A stretch of DNA of 64,000 bases from positions 174,262 through 238,261 of the forward strand of contig NZ_JAPPUX010000005.1 in assembly GCF_026712185.1 (NCBI RefSeq), written 5' to 3'. Below are positions 1 to 10,205 of the stretch, in pieces. The stretch is from Nocardioides pini (lineage in GTDB: Bacteria > Actinomycetota > Actinomycetes > Propionibacteriales > Nocardioidaceae). Position numbers and translations under genes: made by a program. The notes under the pieces are model-generated. The model ran no database searches, had not been told where the DNA came from, and saw only the letters and a program-made list of their open reading frames with translations. Numbering within the stretch: the stretch's first letter is position 1; the number at the start of each line of letters is the position of its first letter.

Positions 1-105
1 CCGGGCGAGGCGATCAGCGACTCGGTCGAGGAGGCCCACCGGCCGACCGACCCGGACACGCCCGCCGACGTCATCGACATCGACGACGTGCCCAAGAAGA
101 AGTAG
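1..105 (+). CDS. C-terminal end of a truncated protein
   Basis: The window opens inside a reading frame whose last 34 residues end in the tripeptide KKK before tandem TAG stops. The tail is acidic and rich in Asp, Pro and Val (for example DVIDIDDVPKKK), which looks like a disordered C-terminal tail. The start and any domain lie outside the window, so no function can be given. A strong hairpin follows 21 bases after the stop, which supports this being the real end of a gene. The alternative is chance open sequence in GC-rich DNA. Confidence 0.5.
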   Translation, partial: PGEAISDSVEEAHRPTDPDTPADVIDIDDVPKKK

Positions 106-126
106 TAGCACCCGCAGCACCGCACC

Positions 127-180
127 GGGCGGTGTCCCACCCAGGTTCCGCGGCTCGCGGACGTGGGTGGGGCACCGCCC
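127..180. terminator. bidirectional hairpin terminator
   Basis: Two 17-base arms (127-143 and 164-180, beginning GGGCGGTG) are complementary with a single G-U pair and a 20-base loop. The hairpin sits between the end of the rightward partial gene (stop at 105) and the end of the leftward acyltransferase gene (stop at 187), so it probably terminates both. There is no clear T run, which is common for actinobacterial terminators. Confidence 0.7.
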
Positions 181-186
181 GAGTCG

Positions 187-1209
187 TCAGCCCAGCGTGT
201 CGGCCGGCCGGTTGACCTCGATCCAGTCGTCGATCCGCTCCCACCAGCCGAAGAGCCACTCGATGCGCTGCTCGCGGTCGGCGGGGATCTCCTCGCGGGC
301 CACCCGCCACCAGCGCATGGTGATCTGCTTGTCCATCGGCAGCTCGCGCCACAGGTCGCCGACGGTGAGCAGGTGGTCGAGCCCGGTGTGGGCGACCATC
401 AGCACGTCGGCGTCGGGTGCGGCGTCGAGCGCGGCGAGCACGCCGCCGGGTCGCGGGGCGAGGACGTGGACCATCTCCTCCGCACGCACCGCCATCCGCT
501 CCAGGCCGAGCCGGCGCAGGCGGGCGATCGCCCGGTCACGACGCGCCGCGGTGAAGTTGCCGCCCTCCGGGAAGATCACGAACGCGTCGTTGCGGTCCAG
601 GCCCGTCGCCAGCGACGCGATCTGGGACTCCAGGTCCTCCCCGGCCGCCGGGTTGGGCGAGATGAAGCGGGCCGGGACCCGGTTGAGGATCACGTCGATC
701 GCCGGGTCCCAGGCCAGGGTGTTCTTCAGGACGACGCGCGGCTCGCGGTGGTACCAGTGCAGCAGGGCGTACATCAGCACGAACGAGTCGCCGGGCCCCG
801 CGTGGCGGCACATCACCAGCACCGGCCCGTCGGGCACCCGGGACGGGTGCGGCCCGTCGGTGCGGATCCGCAGCGCCAGCACGCGCCGGGCCTCGCGGAA
901 GAAGACGATCAGCGTGCCCTGCACCAGGTCGTAGTGGATGCCCGCGAAGTACGGCGAGCGGATCCGCCAGCCGAAGCCGCTGGCCAGCCACAGGCCGAGC
1001 AGCACCGCCAGCATCAGCGTCTCGAAGGTGGCGTACAGCAGCACCAGCCACAGCACGCGCAGCGCGCGCCACCGGCCCGGCAGCACCGGCGCGAGCGCCG
1101 CGGCCACCAGCAGCCAGCCGGGGAGGGTCACCCACATCAGCACCGTGAGGGCGATCACCGCCGGGGCCACCACCAGCCGACGGAGGGCCCACACGAGCGG
1201 GCGCCTCAT
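187..1209 (-). CDS. membrane-associated 1-acylglycerol-phosphate acyltransferase family protein
   Basis: A 340-residue PlsC-family acyltransferase, expected to transfer an acyl chain to a lysophospholipid or related acceptor at the membrane. Two hydrophobic stretches (about residues 11-45 and 50-80) precede the catalytic domain. The H-x4-D motif is H136-D141 (RHAGPGD), and the FPEG motif lies near residue 213 (IFPEGGNF). The ATG start overlaps the stop of the upstream patatin gene as ATGA, which fixes the start and argues for translational coupling. The pairing of an acyl hydrolase with an acyltransferase suggests lipid remodelling. The exact acceptor cannot be read from the sequence. Confidence 0.82.
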   Translation of the reverse strand: MRRPLVWALRRLVVAPAVIALTVLMWVTLPGWLLVAAALAPVLPGRWRALRVLWLVLLYATFETLMLAVLLGLWLASGFGWRIRSPYFAGIHYDLVQGTLIVFFREARRVLALRIRTDGPHPSRVPDGPVLVMCRHAGPGDSFVLMYALLHWYHREPRVVLKNTLAWDPAIDVILNRVPARFISPNPAAGEDLESQIASLATGLDRNDAFVIFPEGGNFTAARRDRAIARLRRLGLERMAVRAEEMVHVLAPRPGGVLAALDAAPDADVLMVAHTGLDHLLTVGDLWRELPMDKQITMRWWRVAREEIPADREQRIEWLFGWWERIDDWIEVNRPADTLG

Positions 1210-2036
1210 GGGCGGCCGAGCTGCGCGTCGAGGTAGTCCCGCGAGGCGGCGTACGTCGCGTCGATGCGGCCCTGCACCCCGGAGAAGTCGCGGTGGGCGA
1301 GCAGCGAGTCGTCGCGCGACGACGTGCCGGCGGCGGGCAGGACGTGGGCCTCGACGCCGTCGGGGATCGTGGCCATGTCGCGCGTGAACCGGTGGCGGCG
1401 GGCGACCTCGAAGCTCACCCGGGCGACCTCCCACGGTCGGGTCGGCACCCGCAGCGGCCGGTCGATCCGGCCGACCTGCAGCACGAAGATGCGGGTCGCG
1501 CCGAGCTCGACCGCCCGGCCCACCGGGATGGAGTTCACCAGGCCGCCGTCGAGGAAGTGCTCGCCGTCGACCTCGGCCGGCGGGAGGAGCCCCGGGACGG
1601 CGGCGCTCGCGAGGATGGCCGGGACGATCGGTCCCTCGGAGAACCAGTGCTCGGCCGCGCGCTCGATGCTCGCCGCGCACACCTCGAGCCGCACGGGCAG
1701 GTCCTCGAAGCGCGCGCTCCCGAGCTCCTCCTCGAGCCGGGTGCGCAACGGCTGGGAGGAGTAGATGTGGGTGCCCGTCGACACGGCGCGCCGGACCGTC
1801 CGCAGCGGGCGGTCGCCGTACACGTCGCGTCCCTGCGCCGTGGCCGCCCAGAGGTCGGTGAGCCGCTCGACCACCGCGAGCTCGGGCTGCCGGGCGACCA
1901 AGGCGCCGTTGAGGGCGCCGACGCTGGTGCCGAGGACGAGGTCGGGGACGATGTCGCGCTCGAGCAGCGCCCGCAGCATGCCGACCTCGACGGCGCCCAG
2001 CACGCCGCCTCCACCGAGCACGAACGCGGTCACCAT
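1206..2036 (-). CDS. patatin-like phospholipase family protein
   Basis: A 276-residue patatin-fold lipid acyl hydrolase. The glycine-rich oxyanion loop GGGGVLGA is at residues 8-15, the nucleophile elbow GTSVG at 36-40 (Ser38), and the catalytic Asp in DGG at 163-165, so the Ser-Asp dyad is complete. There is no signal peptide, so it is probably cytosolic or peripheral to the membrane. It is the first gene of a two-gene unit with the acyltransferase, whose ATG overlaps its stop. The substrate is unknown; bacterial relatives act on phospholipids or wax and triacylglycerol esters. Confidence 0.85.
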   Translation of the reverse strand: MVTAFVLGGGGVLGAVEVGMLRALLERDIVPDLVLGTSVGALNGALVARQPELAVVERLTDLWAATAQGRDVYGDRPLRTVRRAVSTGTHIYSSQPLRTRLEEELGSARFEDLPVRLEVCAASIERAAEHWFSEGPIVPAILASAAVPGLLPPAEVDGEHFLDGGLVNSIPVGRAVELGATRIFVLQVGRIDRPLRVPTRPWEVARVSFEVARRHRFTRDMATIPDGVEAHVLPAAGTSSRDDSLLAHRDFSGVQGRIDATYAASRDYLDAQLGRP

Positions 2037-2055
2037 GGGTCGACCCTAGTGAGGA

Positions 2056-2436
2056 TCAGGCGAGCTCGGGGTGCTCCGCGCGGACGCGTCGGGTGGCGCG
2101 GTGCTCGGCCCAGAAGGAGACCAGCGGGATCGTGCCGCAGACGAGGGTCACCAGGGTGAAGGGGAAGTCCCACCGGGCCCGTCGCGAGAGCAGGAAGGCG
2201 CTGAAGAGGAAGATCATGTAGAGCCAGCCGTGCGCGACGCCGAGGTAGGTCGTGATCGCCTCACCGAGCTGCTGGGCGTCGGAGCCGGGGGTGACCCAGG
2301 TCGGGGTGCTGTCGAAGACGCCCCACATCGGTGATCCGTCGAAGTTGGCCAGCGGGACGCCGATCAGGCAGAGCACCACGAGCAGGACACCGACGATGGT
2401 GGCCATGACGCGGTAGGCGGTGAGGTTGCGGGACAC
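2056..2436 (-). CDS. DUF3817 domain-containing membrane protein
   Basis: A small integral membrane protein of about 126 residues with a hydrophobic N-terminal segment (about residues 8-27), then two further segments around YMIFLFSAFLL and FTLVTLVCGTIPLVSF. Its size, the conserved HGWLYMIFL stretch and the basic C-terminal tail fit DUF3817, a family found widely in actinobacteria whose role is unknown. I chose GTG at 2436 because a GGATAGG sequence lies about 9 bases upstream; a TTG at 2445 would add three residues. It follows SURF1 almost directly and is probably co-transcribed with it. Confidence 0.75.
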   Translation of the reverse strand: MSRNLTAYRVMATIVGVLLVVLCLIGVPLANFDGSPMWGVFDSTPTWVTPGSDAQQLGEAITTYLGVAHGWLYMIFLFSAFLLSRRARWDFPFTLVTLVCGTIPLVSFWAEHRATRRVRAEHPELA

Positions 2437-2446
2437 GGCGGTCAAC

Positions 2447-3187
2447 CTATCCGGCGCTCGGTGAGGTCAGGTCGGGCGTCGTCTCGGGTGCGGTGGCGTC
2501 GCGGCGCCAGCGCCACCAGATGAAGGCCGCGAACGCCCCGAAGATCCACCACTCGACCGCGTAGAGCAGGTTGCGGATGCCCGTCGTCCGGCTCGGCGTG
2601 GGCAGCGAGGCGAGCTCGGCCTCCTCCAGGCCGGGGCCCGGTTCTTGGCTGATCACGTAGGCGGACCAGAGGTCCACGTCGACGCGCTGCACGGCGTCGG
2701 CGACCCGGATCTCGGGGAAGACGTCGTCGGACGGGTCGTCGTCGACGACCAGGGTGCCCTCCGGCGGCTGCAGCCAGCCGGTGACCTCGGCCTCGCCCGA
2801 GACGTCGAGCAGGTCGGGGTCGGGCTCGGGAGCCCAGCCGCGCACGACGAGCACCGCGGCGTCACCGGTCTGCAGCGGCGTCACCGCCCAGTAGCCGGGC
2901 TCGCCGTCGCGCGCCCGGTCGGCGACCCAGAAGCCGCCGTCGAGCCACTCGCCCGACACCTCGACGGGTCGACCCAGGTCGGGGGCCGGGAACGGGTCGT
3001 CGTCGCCCATCACCTCGTCCAGCGGCACCGCCGCGACGCCGGTCAGGTCGAGCGCCTCGGCGTCGCGGTGCGCCTGCCAGGCGTCGTACTGCCACTTCCC
3101 GAGCATGCCGGCGATCCCCACCAGCACGAGCGCCAGGGCCGCCGCGCCGAGGTCGGTCAGCAGGCCGGGTCGGCGGGGGGCGGTCAC
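2447..3187 (-). CDS. SURF1 family cytochrome oxidase assembly protein
   Basis: A 246-residue SURF1-like protein with the family layout: an N-terminal membrane helix (about residues 12-30), a long extracytoplasmic domain, and a second helix near the C-terminus (about 212-230) followed by a basic WRWRRD tail. The conserved early GKWQYDAWQ and the GYWAVTPLQTGDAAVLVVRGW region are typical. SURF1 proteins help insert heme a into cytochrome c oxidase. The start is GTG. DUF3817 lies immediately downstream, and the upstream neighbour is transcribed divergently. Confidence 0.85.
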   Translation of the reverse strand: MTAPRRPGLLTDLGAAALALVLVGIAGMLGKWQYDAWQAHRDAEALDLTGVAAVPLDEVMGDDDPFPAPDLGRPVEVSGEWLDGGFWVADRARDGEPGYWAVTPLQTGDAAVLVVRGWAPEPDPDLLDVSGEAEVTGWLQPPEGTLVVDDDPSDDVFPEIRVADAVQRVDVDLWSAYVISQEPGPGLEEAELASLPTPSRTTGIRNLLYAVEWWIFGAFAAFIWWRWRRDATAPETTPDLTSPSAG

Positions 3188-3255
3188 GGCCTCGATTGTC
3201 CCAGCCGGCCCGAAGCGTCACGAATCGGCTGCGCGGGCGGGTGACGCGTGCCACG

Positions 3256-3915
3256 ATGCGCCACGTGGGGGTGCTCCTGAGCGCGGTCGCGGTGCGCAGC
3301 GACGACGCGGACGAGGTGGTCGACGTGTTCCTGTCGCTGCTGCGGGGCGTCGGTCACCGCGTGCAGCCGGTGCCGGGTCCGCACGACGACGCGAACCGGT
3401 ACGACGTGCTGTGCACCGCCTCGTCCGGCTGGGTGACCCTGGCGCCGCACTACATCATCCCGGCGGACAGGCTCGGGGCGGAGCTGACCCGTCGCCTGGG
3501 CACCGTGGCGTCCGCCGTCAGCATCTACGAGGACGTCTTCTGGACCCACCACCTCCTCGACCGGGGCGAGGTGCGCGACCGGTACGTGAACCTGCCGGGC
3601 TACTTCGGACCGGCCGACTACGTCCACGACCACGAGGGCGACCCGGAGCTGGTGGCGGCGAGCGTCGGCGTGCCGCCCGCGGACGTGGAGCCGTACTTCC
3701 AGCAGGTGTCCGTGGAGCGCGCCCGGTCACGCTGGAGGCGGCCGCCCCGGGCCCACGACTCGGACGAGCACCACCTCCTGGACGGCTGGGTCGTGCTCGA
3801 CCTCTGGCGTCGGTTCGGCATCACCTATCCCGACGCGCGAAGGACGTCGACGACCCGGGTGCCGCTGTCGGACGAGGCGAACGACGCCCTCAGCGAGTGG
3901 CTGCGCGGCTACTGA
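3256..3915 (+). CDS. hypothetical protein
   Basis: An open frame of about 219 residues that I do not recognise. It begins MRHVGVLLSAVAV, contains aromatic- and His-rich stretches (SIYEDVFWTHHLLDRGE, YVNLPGYFGPADYVHDHEGD) and ends in WLRGY. There is no signal peptide, membrane segment or known catalytic motif. Codon use matches the neighbouring genes, which supports it being coding. The ATG at 3256 is chosen by the look of the N-terminus; in-frame starts exist upstream. Its last 7 bases overlap the end of the convergent sigma factor gene. Confidence 0.6.
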   Translation: MRHVGVLLSAVAVRSDDADEVVDVFLSLLRGVGHRVQPVPGPHDDANRYDVLCTASSGWVTLAPHYIIPADRLGAELTRRLGTVASAVSIYEDVFWTHHLLDRGEVRDRYVNLPGYFGPADYVHDHEGDPELVAASVGVPPADVEPYFQQVSVERARSRWRRPPRAHDSDEHHLLDGWVVLDLWRRFGITYPDARRTSTTRVPLSDEANDALSEWLRGY

Positions 3916-5174
3916 GGTCCGGCCAGCTCGTCGCGCCGGCGGGTGAGGTACGCCGTCTCGGCGGCGTTGCGGGCCAGCCCGAGCGCCCGGTCGTAGGCCT
4001 CCCGCGCCTCCGGGCTGCGGCCCAGCCGGCGGAGCAGGTCGGCCCGGGTGGCGTGGAAGGCGTGGTAGCCGTCGAGGGGCGCCGCCAGCGCGTCCACCTG
4101 GGCGAGGGCGACCTGGGGACCGTCGAGCTCGGCCACGGCGATCGCCCGGTTGAGGGCAACGACGGGTGACGGGTCGAGGCGGGCGAGCTGGTCGTACAGC
4201 GCCGCGACCTGCGACCAGTCGGTGTCCCGGGCGTCGGCGGCGTCGGTGTGGACGGCGTTGATCGCGGCGAGCACCTGGTAGCGCCCGGGCGGCCGGCCCG
4301 AGGCGAGCCGCTCACGGACGAGGGCGTGGCCCTCGGCGACGAGCGCGCGGTCCCACGCGCCGCGGTCCTGCTGGTCGAGCGGGACCAGCGCGCCGTCCGC
4401 CGACACCCGTGCCGTGCGCCGGGCCTCGATGAGCAACATCAGGGCGAGCAGCCCGGCCGCCTCCCCGTCGTCCGGCAGCAGCTCGCGCACTAGGCGCGTC
4501 AGCCGGATCGCCTCGCCCGTCAGCTCCGCTCGCACCGGGTCGCTGTCGGCGCCGCTGGCGAGGTAGCCCTCGTTGAAGACGAGGTAGAGCACGGTCAGGA
4601 CGCCGTCGATCCGGGCGGGGAGGTCCTCCTCGGCGGGCACGCGCCACGGGATGCCGGCGGCCTTGATCTTCGTCTTGGCGCGGGTGATCCGCTGCGCCAT
4701 CGTCGTCTCCTGCACCAGGAAGGCGTGGGCGATCTCAGCGACGGTGAGACCGCCGACCATGCGCAGCGTGAGGGCGACCCGCGCCTCCACGGCGAGCGCC
4801 GGGTGGGCGCAGGTGAACAGCAGCCGGAGCCGTTCGTCCTCGACGGCACCGGTGGGCTCCGGTGGTCCGGAGAGCTGGTCGGTGAGCATGTGGGCCTGCC
4901 TCTGCTTGGCGTCGCGCCGGCTCTCACGGCGTACGCGGTCGAGCGCCTTGTTGCCGGCCGTGGTGGTCAGCCAGGCGCCCGGGTTGGGGGGTACGCCGTC
5001 GGCGCGCCACCGCTCGACGGCGGTGGCGAAGGCCTCGGCAGCGGCGTCCTCGGCGACACCGAGGTCGCCGAAGCGCCGGGCGAGGGTGGCCACGACCCGG
5101 GCCCACTCCTCGCGGTGGACCCGGGTCAGGACCTCGTCGAGCCCCGCGGTGGGGTCGGCCACGGGGTCAGCCAC
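3909..5174 (-). CDS. ECF RNA polymerase sigma factor, ECF42 type with long C-terminal extension
   Basis: A 421-residue extracytoplasmic-function sigma factor. Region 2 lies at about residues 15-90 (AEDAAAEAFATAVERW, then NPGAWLTTTAGNKALDRVRRE), region 4 at about 115-172 (LTLRMVGGLTVAEIAHAF, TTMAQRITRAKTKI), and an additional helical TPR-like extension runs to the end. This layout, together with a YCII/DGPF-domain gene three bases upstream, is the signature of group ECF42, where the C-terminal extension is thought to replace a classical anti-sigma factor. It is about twice the length of an ordinary ECF sigma. Its target is probably the YCII gene itself. Confidence 0.85.
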   Translation of the reverse strand: MADPVADPTAGLDEVLTRVHREEWARVVATLARRFGDLGVAEDAAAEAFATAVERWRADGVPPNPGAWLTTTAGNKALDRVRRESRRDAKQRQAHMLTDQLSGPPEPTGAVEDERLRLLFTCAHPALAVEARVALTLRMVGGLTVAEIAHAFLVQETTMAQRITRAKTKIKAAGIPWRVPAEEDLPARIDGVLTVLYLVFNEGYLASGADSDPVRAELTGEAIRLTRLVRELLPDDGEAAGLLALMLLIEARRTARVSADGALVPLDQQDRGAWDRALVAEGHALVRERLASGRPPGRYQVLAAINAVHTDAADARDTDWSQVAALYDQLARLDPSPVVALNRAIAVAELDGPQVALAQVDALAAPLDGYHAFHATRADLLRRLGRSPEAREAYDRALGLARNAAETAYLTRRRDELAGPQ

Positions 5175-5176
5175 GG

Positions 5177-5509
5177 TCAGGCCACGCCACCGAAGGGGCG
5201 GACCTCGACCTTGCGGTGGCAGGCGCGCGACGCGTCGGCCGACAGCGCGAGCGCCACGTCGAGGTCGTCGGCGGTGACCACCCAGAAGCCGGCGAGGTAC
5301 TCCTTGGACTCCACGAAGGGGCCGTCGGTGAACACCGGCTCGCCGCCGCGGCTGTCGGCGACGGTGGCGTCCCGGGGATCGGTCAGGCCGCCACCGAAGA
5401 CCCAGCGGCCCTCGGTCTTGAGCCGGTCGTTGAACGCGTCGATCGCGCCGGGCGCGGAGTCGTCGGCCGGGTTGTCGGTGTCTCCGATGACGGTGAGGAG
5501 GTAGTGCAT
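5177..5509 (-). CDS. YCII-related (DGPF domain) protein
   Basis: A 110-residue ferredoxin-like-fold protein starting MHYLLTVIGDTDN and carrying the diagnostic DGPFVESKEYLAGFWVV stretch around residue 69. These proteins sit beside ECF42 sigma factors across actinobacteria and are transcribed under their control; the biochemical role is not settled. The ATG at 5509 is preferred over 5518 because GGAG lies 9 bases upstream of it. The gene ends two bases before the sigma factor starts, so the two form one operon. Confidence 0.82.
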   Translation of the reverse strand: MHYLLTVIGDTDNPADDSAPGAIDAFNDRLKTEGRWVFGGGLTDPRDATVADSRGGEPVFTDGPFVESKEYLAGFWVVTADDLDVALALSADASRACHRKVEVRPFGGVA

Positions 5510-5636
5510 GTCGATCATCTCCAGTGGTCGGCGGCGGCCCCGGTCGGGCGGCCTCTCACCCCTACCACGAACGGGACCACGCGGATACGACAGCGCGAGA
5601 CGACCGTCTTTTCTCGAGAGTCCGGCGGCGGTGGCC

Positions 5637-6308
5637 TCAGGCCGAGGCGAGCGCGAGCTTCACCGCGAAGCCGACGAACACCGCGCCCACGGCCGAGGTC
5701 GCGCCCGCGGACAGCGCCTTGCGCCGGCGGAAGGCGGCCGCGAGGTGCGTGCCGCCGAAGATCAGCACGCTGAGGTACGCCGCGCTGGCGAGGGTCGCGA
5801 GCGTGCCCAGCACCAGGAACGAGACGACCGGGTGGGCGTAGGCCGGGTCGACGAACTGCACGAAGAACGCGACGAAGAAGAGGATCGCCTTCGGGTTCAG
5901 CAGGCTGATCACCAGCGCGCGACGGTAGGGCCGCTCGCCACGGGCCTGCGGCTCGACCCCGGCCTCGGCGGCGGCGTCGGCGATCTGCTCGGCGACCGGG
6001 AGCCGCGAGCGCCACATGCCCCACGCGGCGCGGAGCATGCCGACGGCGAGCCAGAGCAGGTACGACGCGCCCGCCCACTTCACGACGGCGAACGCGGCCG
6101 GGTTGGCCTGCAGCAGCGACGCGACGCCGGCCGCGGACAGCGTCATCAGCACGGCGTCGCCGGTCCATACGCCCGCCGCGCCGGCGTACCCGCTCCGCAC
6201 CCCGCGCCGCGCGGCGACGGAGAGGACGTAGAGCGAGTTCGGTCCCGGCAGCAGGATGATCAGGACGAGGCCGACGAGGTAGGTCGGGAGGTCGGTGATG
6301 CCCAGCAC
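5637..6308 (-). CDS. LysE/RhtB family amino acid exporter
   Basis: A 223-residue translocator with the LysE-family pattern. It has an N-terminal helix followed by LLPGPNSLYVLSVAARRG, in which the PGPN signature near residue 21 is diagnostic, then GVWTGDAVLMTLSAAGVA, and about six membrane segments in all. The segment of residues 105-125 is a hydrophilic loop rich in Ala and Glu. Such proteins export amino acids or homoserine lactone-like compounds from the cytoplasm; the LeuE/RhtB subtype fits, but the substrate cannot be read off. The start is GTG. It appears to be a single-gene unit. Confidence 0.85.
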   Translation of the reverse strand: MLGITDLPTYLVGLVLIILLPGPNSLYVLSVAARRGVRSGYAGAAGVWTGDAVLMTLSAAGVASLLQANPAAFAVVKWAGASYLLWLAVGMLRAAWGMWRSRLPVAEQIADAAAEAGVEPQARGERPYRRALVISLLNPKAILFFVAFFVQFVDPAYAHPVVSFLVLGTLATLASAAYLSVLIFGGTHLAAAFRRRKALSAGATSAVGAVFVGFAVKLALASA

Positions 6309-6377
6309 GCGTCCAGTGTGGGGTCGCCCGCGGCACGCGGGTCACCGATTCCGAGGGATGGGCCGGACGTCACACGT

Positions 6378-6424
6378 GATCGTGGAGGTTTCGCGTCACC
6401 TGGTGACCCGGATGTTCCACGATC
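6378..6424. repeat. nested inverted repeat between lysE-type gene and tRNA-Ala
   Basis: GATCGTGGA at 6378-6386 is complementary to TCCACGATC at 6416-6424, and inside lies a second palindrome, GTCACC and GGTGAC, at 6395-6407. The element sits just beyond the 3' end of the leftward tRNA-Ala gene and upstream of the lysE-type gene. It could be a processing or termination structure for the tRNA transcript or an operator for the exporter. No T run follows. Confidence 0.4.
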
Positions 6425-6432
6425 TCGGTGGG

Positions 6433-6508
6433 TGGTGGAGCCTAGGGGACTCGAACCCCTAACCCCCTGCTTGCAAAGCAGGTGCGCTACCAATTGCGCC
6501 AAGGCCCC
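6433..6508 (-). tRNA. tRNA-Ala (TGC anticodon)
   Basis: On the minus strand the gene begins GGGGCCTTGGCGCAATTGG and folds as a cloverleaf. The 7-bp acceptor stem (GGGGCCT with AGGCTCC, one G-U pair) is followed by discriminator A and an encoded CCA. The anticodon stem CCTGC/GCAGG carries loop TTTGCAA, giving anticodon TGC. The T arm GGTTCGAGTCC is canonical. It lies in the tRNA-Ile/tRNA-Ala pair downstream of gyrA that is usual in actinobacteria. Confidence 0.96.
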
Positions 6509-6538
6509 GTTGGGCGCGGTGCGCCCGGAGGTGGAGCG

Positions 6539-6664
6539 TCAGGCCTTCTCGACGGTGTCGGTAGCCTCGGCCCAGAGGGCCTGCTCGTTCTTGCCCTCGT
6601 CCATCTTCTTCTTCGCCACGACCGCACCGGCGGCGGCGAGGGCGACCAGCAGGAGCTTCTTCAT
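6539..6664 (-). CDS. DLW-39 family small protein
   Basis: A 41-residue peptide, too short for most gene callers: [17 protein letters not shown], then [11 protein letters not shown], then [13 protein letters not shown]. The hydrophobic N-terminus, charged middle and C-terminal LWxEATD signature match the DLW-39 family of small actinobacterial proteins. A good ribosome binding site (GAGGAGAG) lies 5 bases before the ATG. It sits between tRNA-Ile and tRNA-Ala. The N-terminal segment may be a short membrane anchor. The function is unknown. Confidence 0.85.
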   Translation of the reverse strand: MKKLLLVALAAAGAVVAKKKMDEGKNEQALWAEATDTVEKA

Positions 6665-6710
6665 GGACTCTCCTCGGAGCGGAGCGAAGGGGTGGTGCGA
6701 AGGGATGGAG

Positions 6711-6784
6711 TGGGCCTAACAGGACTTGAACCTGTGACCTCTTCCTTATCAGGGAAGCGCTCTAACCGTCTGAGCTATAGGCCC
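6711..6784 (-). tRNA. tRNA-Ile (GAT anticodon)
   Basis: The minus strand begins GGGCCTATAGCTCAGACGG. It has a 7-bp acceptor stem (GGGCCTA with TAGGCCC), anticodon stem CTTCC/GGAAG with loop CTGATAA giving anticodon GAT, and T arm ACAGGTTCAAGTCCTGT. The CCA end is not encoded, unlike in the neighbouring tRNA-Ala. It follows the DUF3566 gene, the conserved position in actinobacteria. Confidence 0.96.
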
Positions 6785-6865
6785 GTGCACGCCGCAAGCG
6801 GCGACGCCGAAGATTACCCGACCGCGGTCAGGCCGTGCCAATCGGGGAGCCGGTGGCCCCCGCGA

Positions 6866-7411
6866 TCACTTCTCGTCCTCGGCGAGGGTGACCTCGATGC
6901 CGCCGAGCAGGGCGGCCGCGAGGTTGTAGAGGAACGCCGTCAGGGTGGCGATCGCGGTGATGAGGATGACGTCGACCACCGAGACGAGGAGCGTGAAGCC
7001 GAGCACCCGCGACATGCCGACGTAGTCCGTGACATCGAAGGTGGAGTTGCCGCTGTCGCCCTCGACGATGCTCGCCACGGCCGAGTTGATCGAGTCCCAC
7101 ACACCGGCGGCGCCGAGCACCGACCACACCATGAAGATGGCGACGAAGGTGACGACACCGAAGGCGACGGACAGCAGGAACGAGGTCTTCATGACCGACC
7201 ACGGGTCGACCCGGGTCAGCCTCAGTCGGGCCCGCCGCGGCTGGCGGCCGGACGCACGCCGCACGCGGCTGCCGCGCTCGGAGGCCGGTCCGGCGTTGGC
7301 GCGGTGCTCCTCAGCGGCGCTGGAGAGCGTGTCCTGGAGCCGCTCGGTCAGGGACCGCTTGGCGGGCTCGCCCCCGGAGGTACGGCGGGGAGTCGCGGTG
7401 CGCTCCGACAT
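6866..7411 (-). CDS. DUF3566 domain-containing membrane protein
   Basis: A 181-residue protein with a basic, disordered N-terminus (residues 1-65, many Arg and Ala), then the DUF3566 domain starting at RLRLTRVDPWSVMKTSFLLSV. Two membrane segments lie at about 78-98 and 137-160, and the protein ends in an acidic tail. It is found immediately downstream of gyrA throughout actinobacteria, as here (7 bases from gyrA). The function is unsettled; the conserved placement beside gyrase and tRNA genes is the main clue. Confidence 0.88.
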   Translation of the reverse strand: MSERTATPRRTSGGEPAKRSLTERLQDTLSSAAEEHRANAGPASERGSRVRRASGRQPRRARLRLTRVDPWSVMKTSFLLSVAFGVVTFVAIFMVWSVLGAAGVWDSINSAVASIVEGDSGNSTFDVTDYVGMSRVLGFTLLVSVVDVILITAIATLTAFLYNLAAALLGGIEVTLAEDEK

Positions 7412-7418
7412 GGGTCAC

Positions 7419-10145
<2,727 letters not shown>

Positions 10146-10205
10146 CTCGTGTTCTCTCCTGCGTTCTATCGATGTCTAGGGCTGGTCGTAGATGGCGTTA
10201 GCGAC

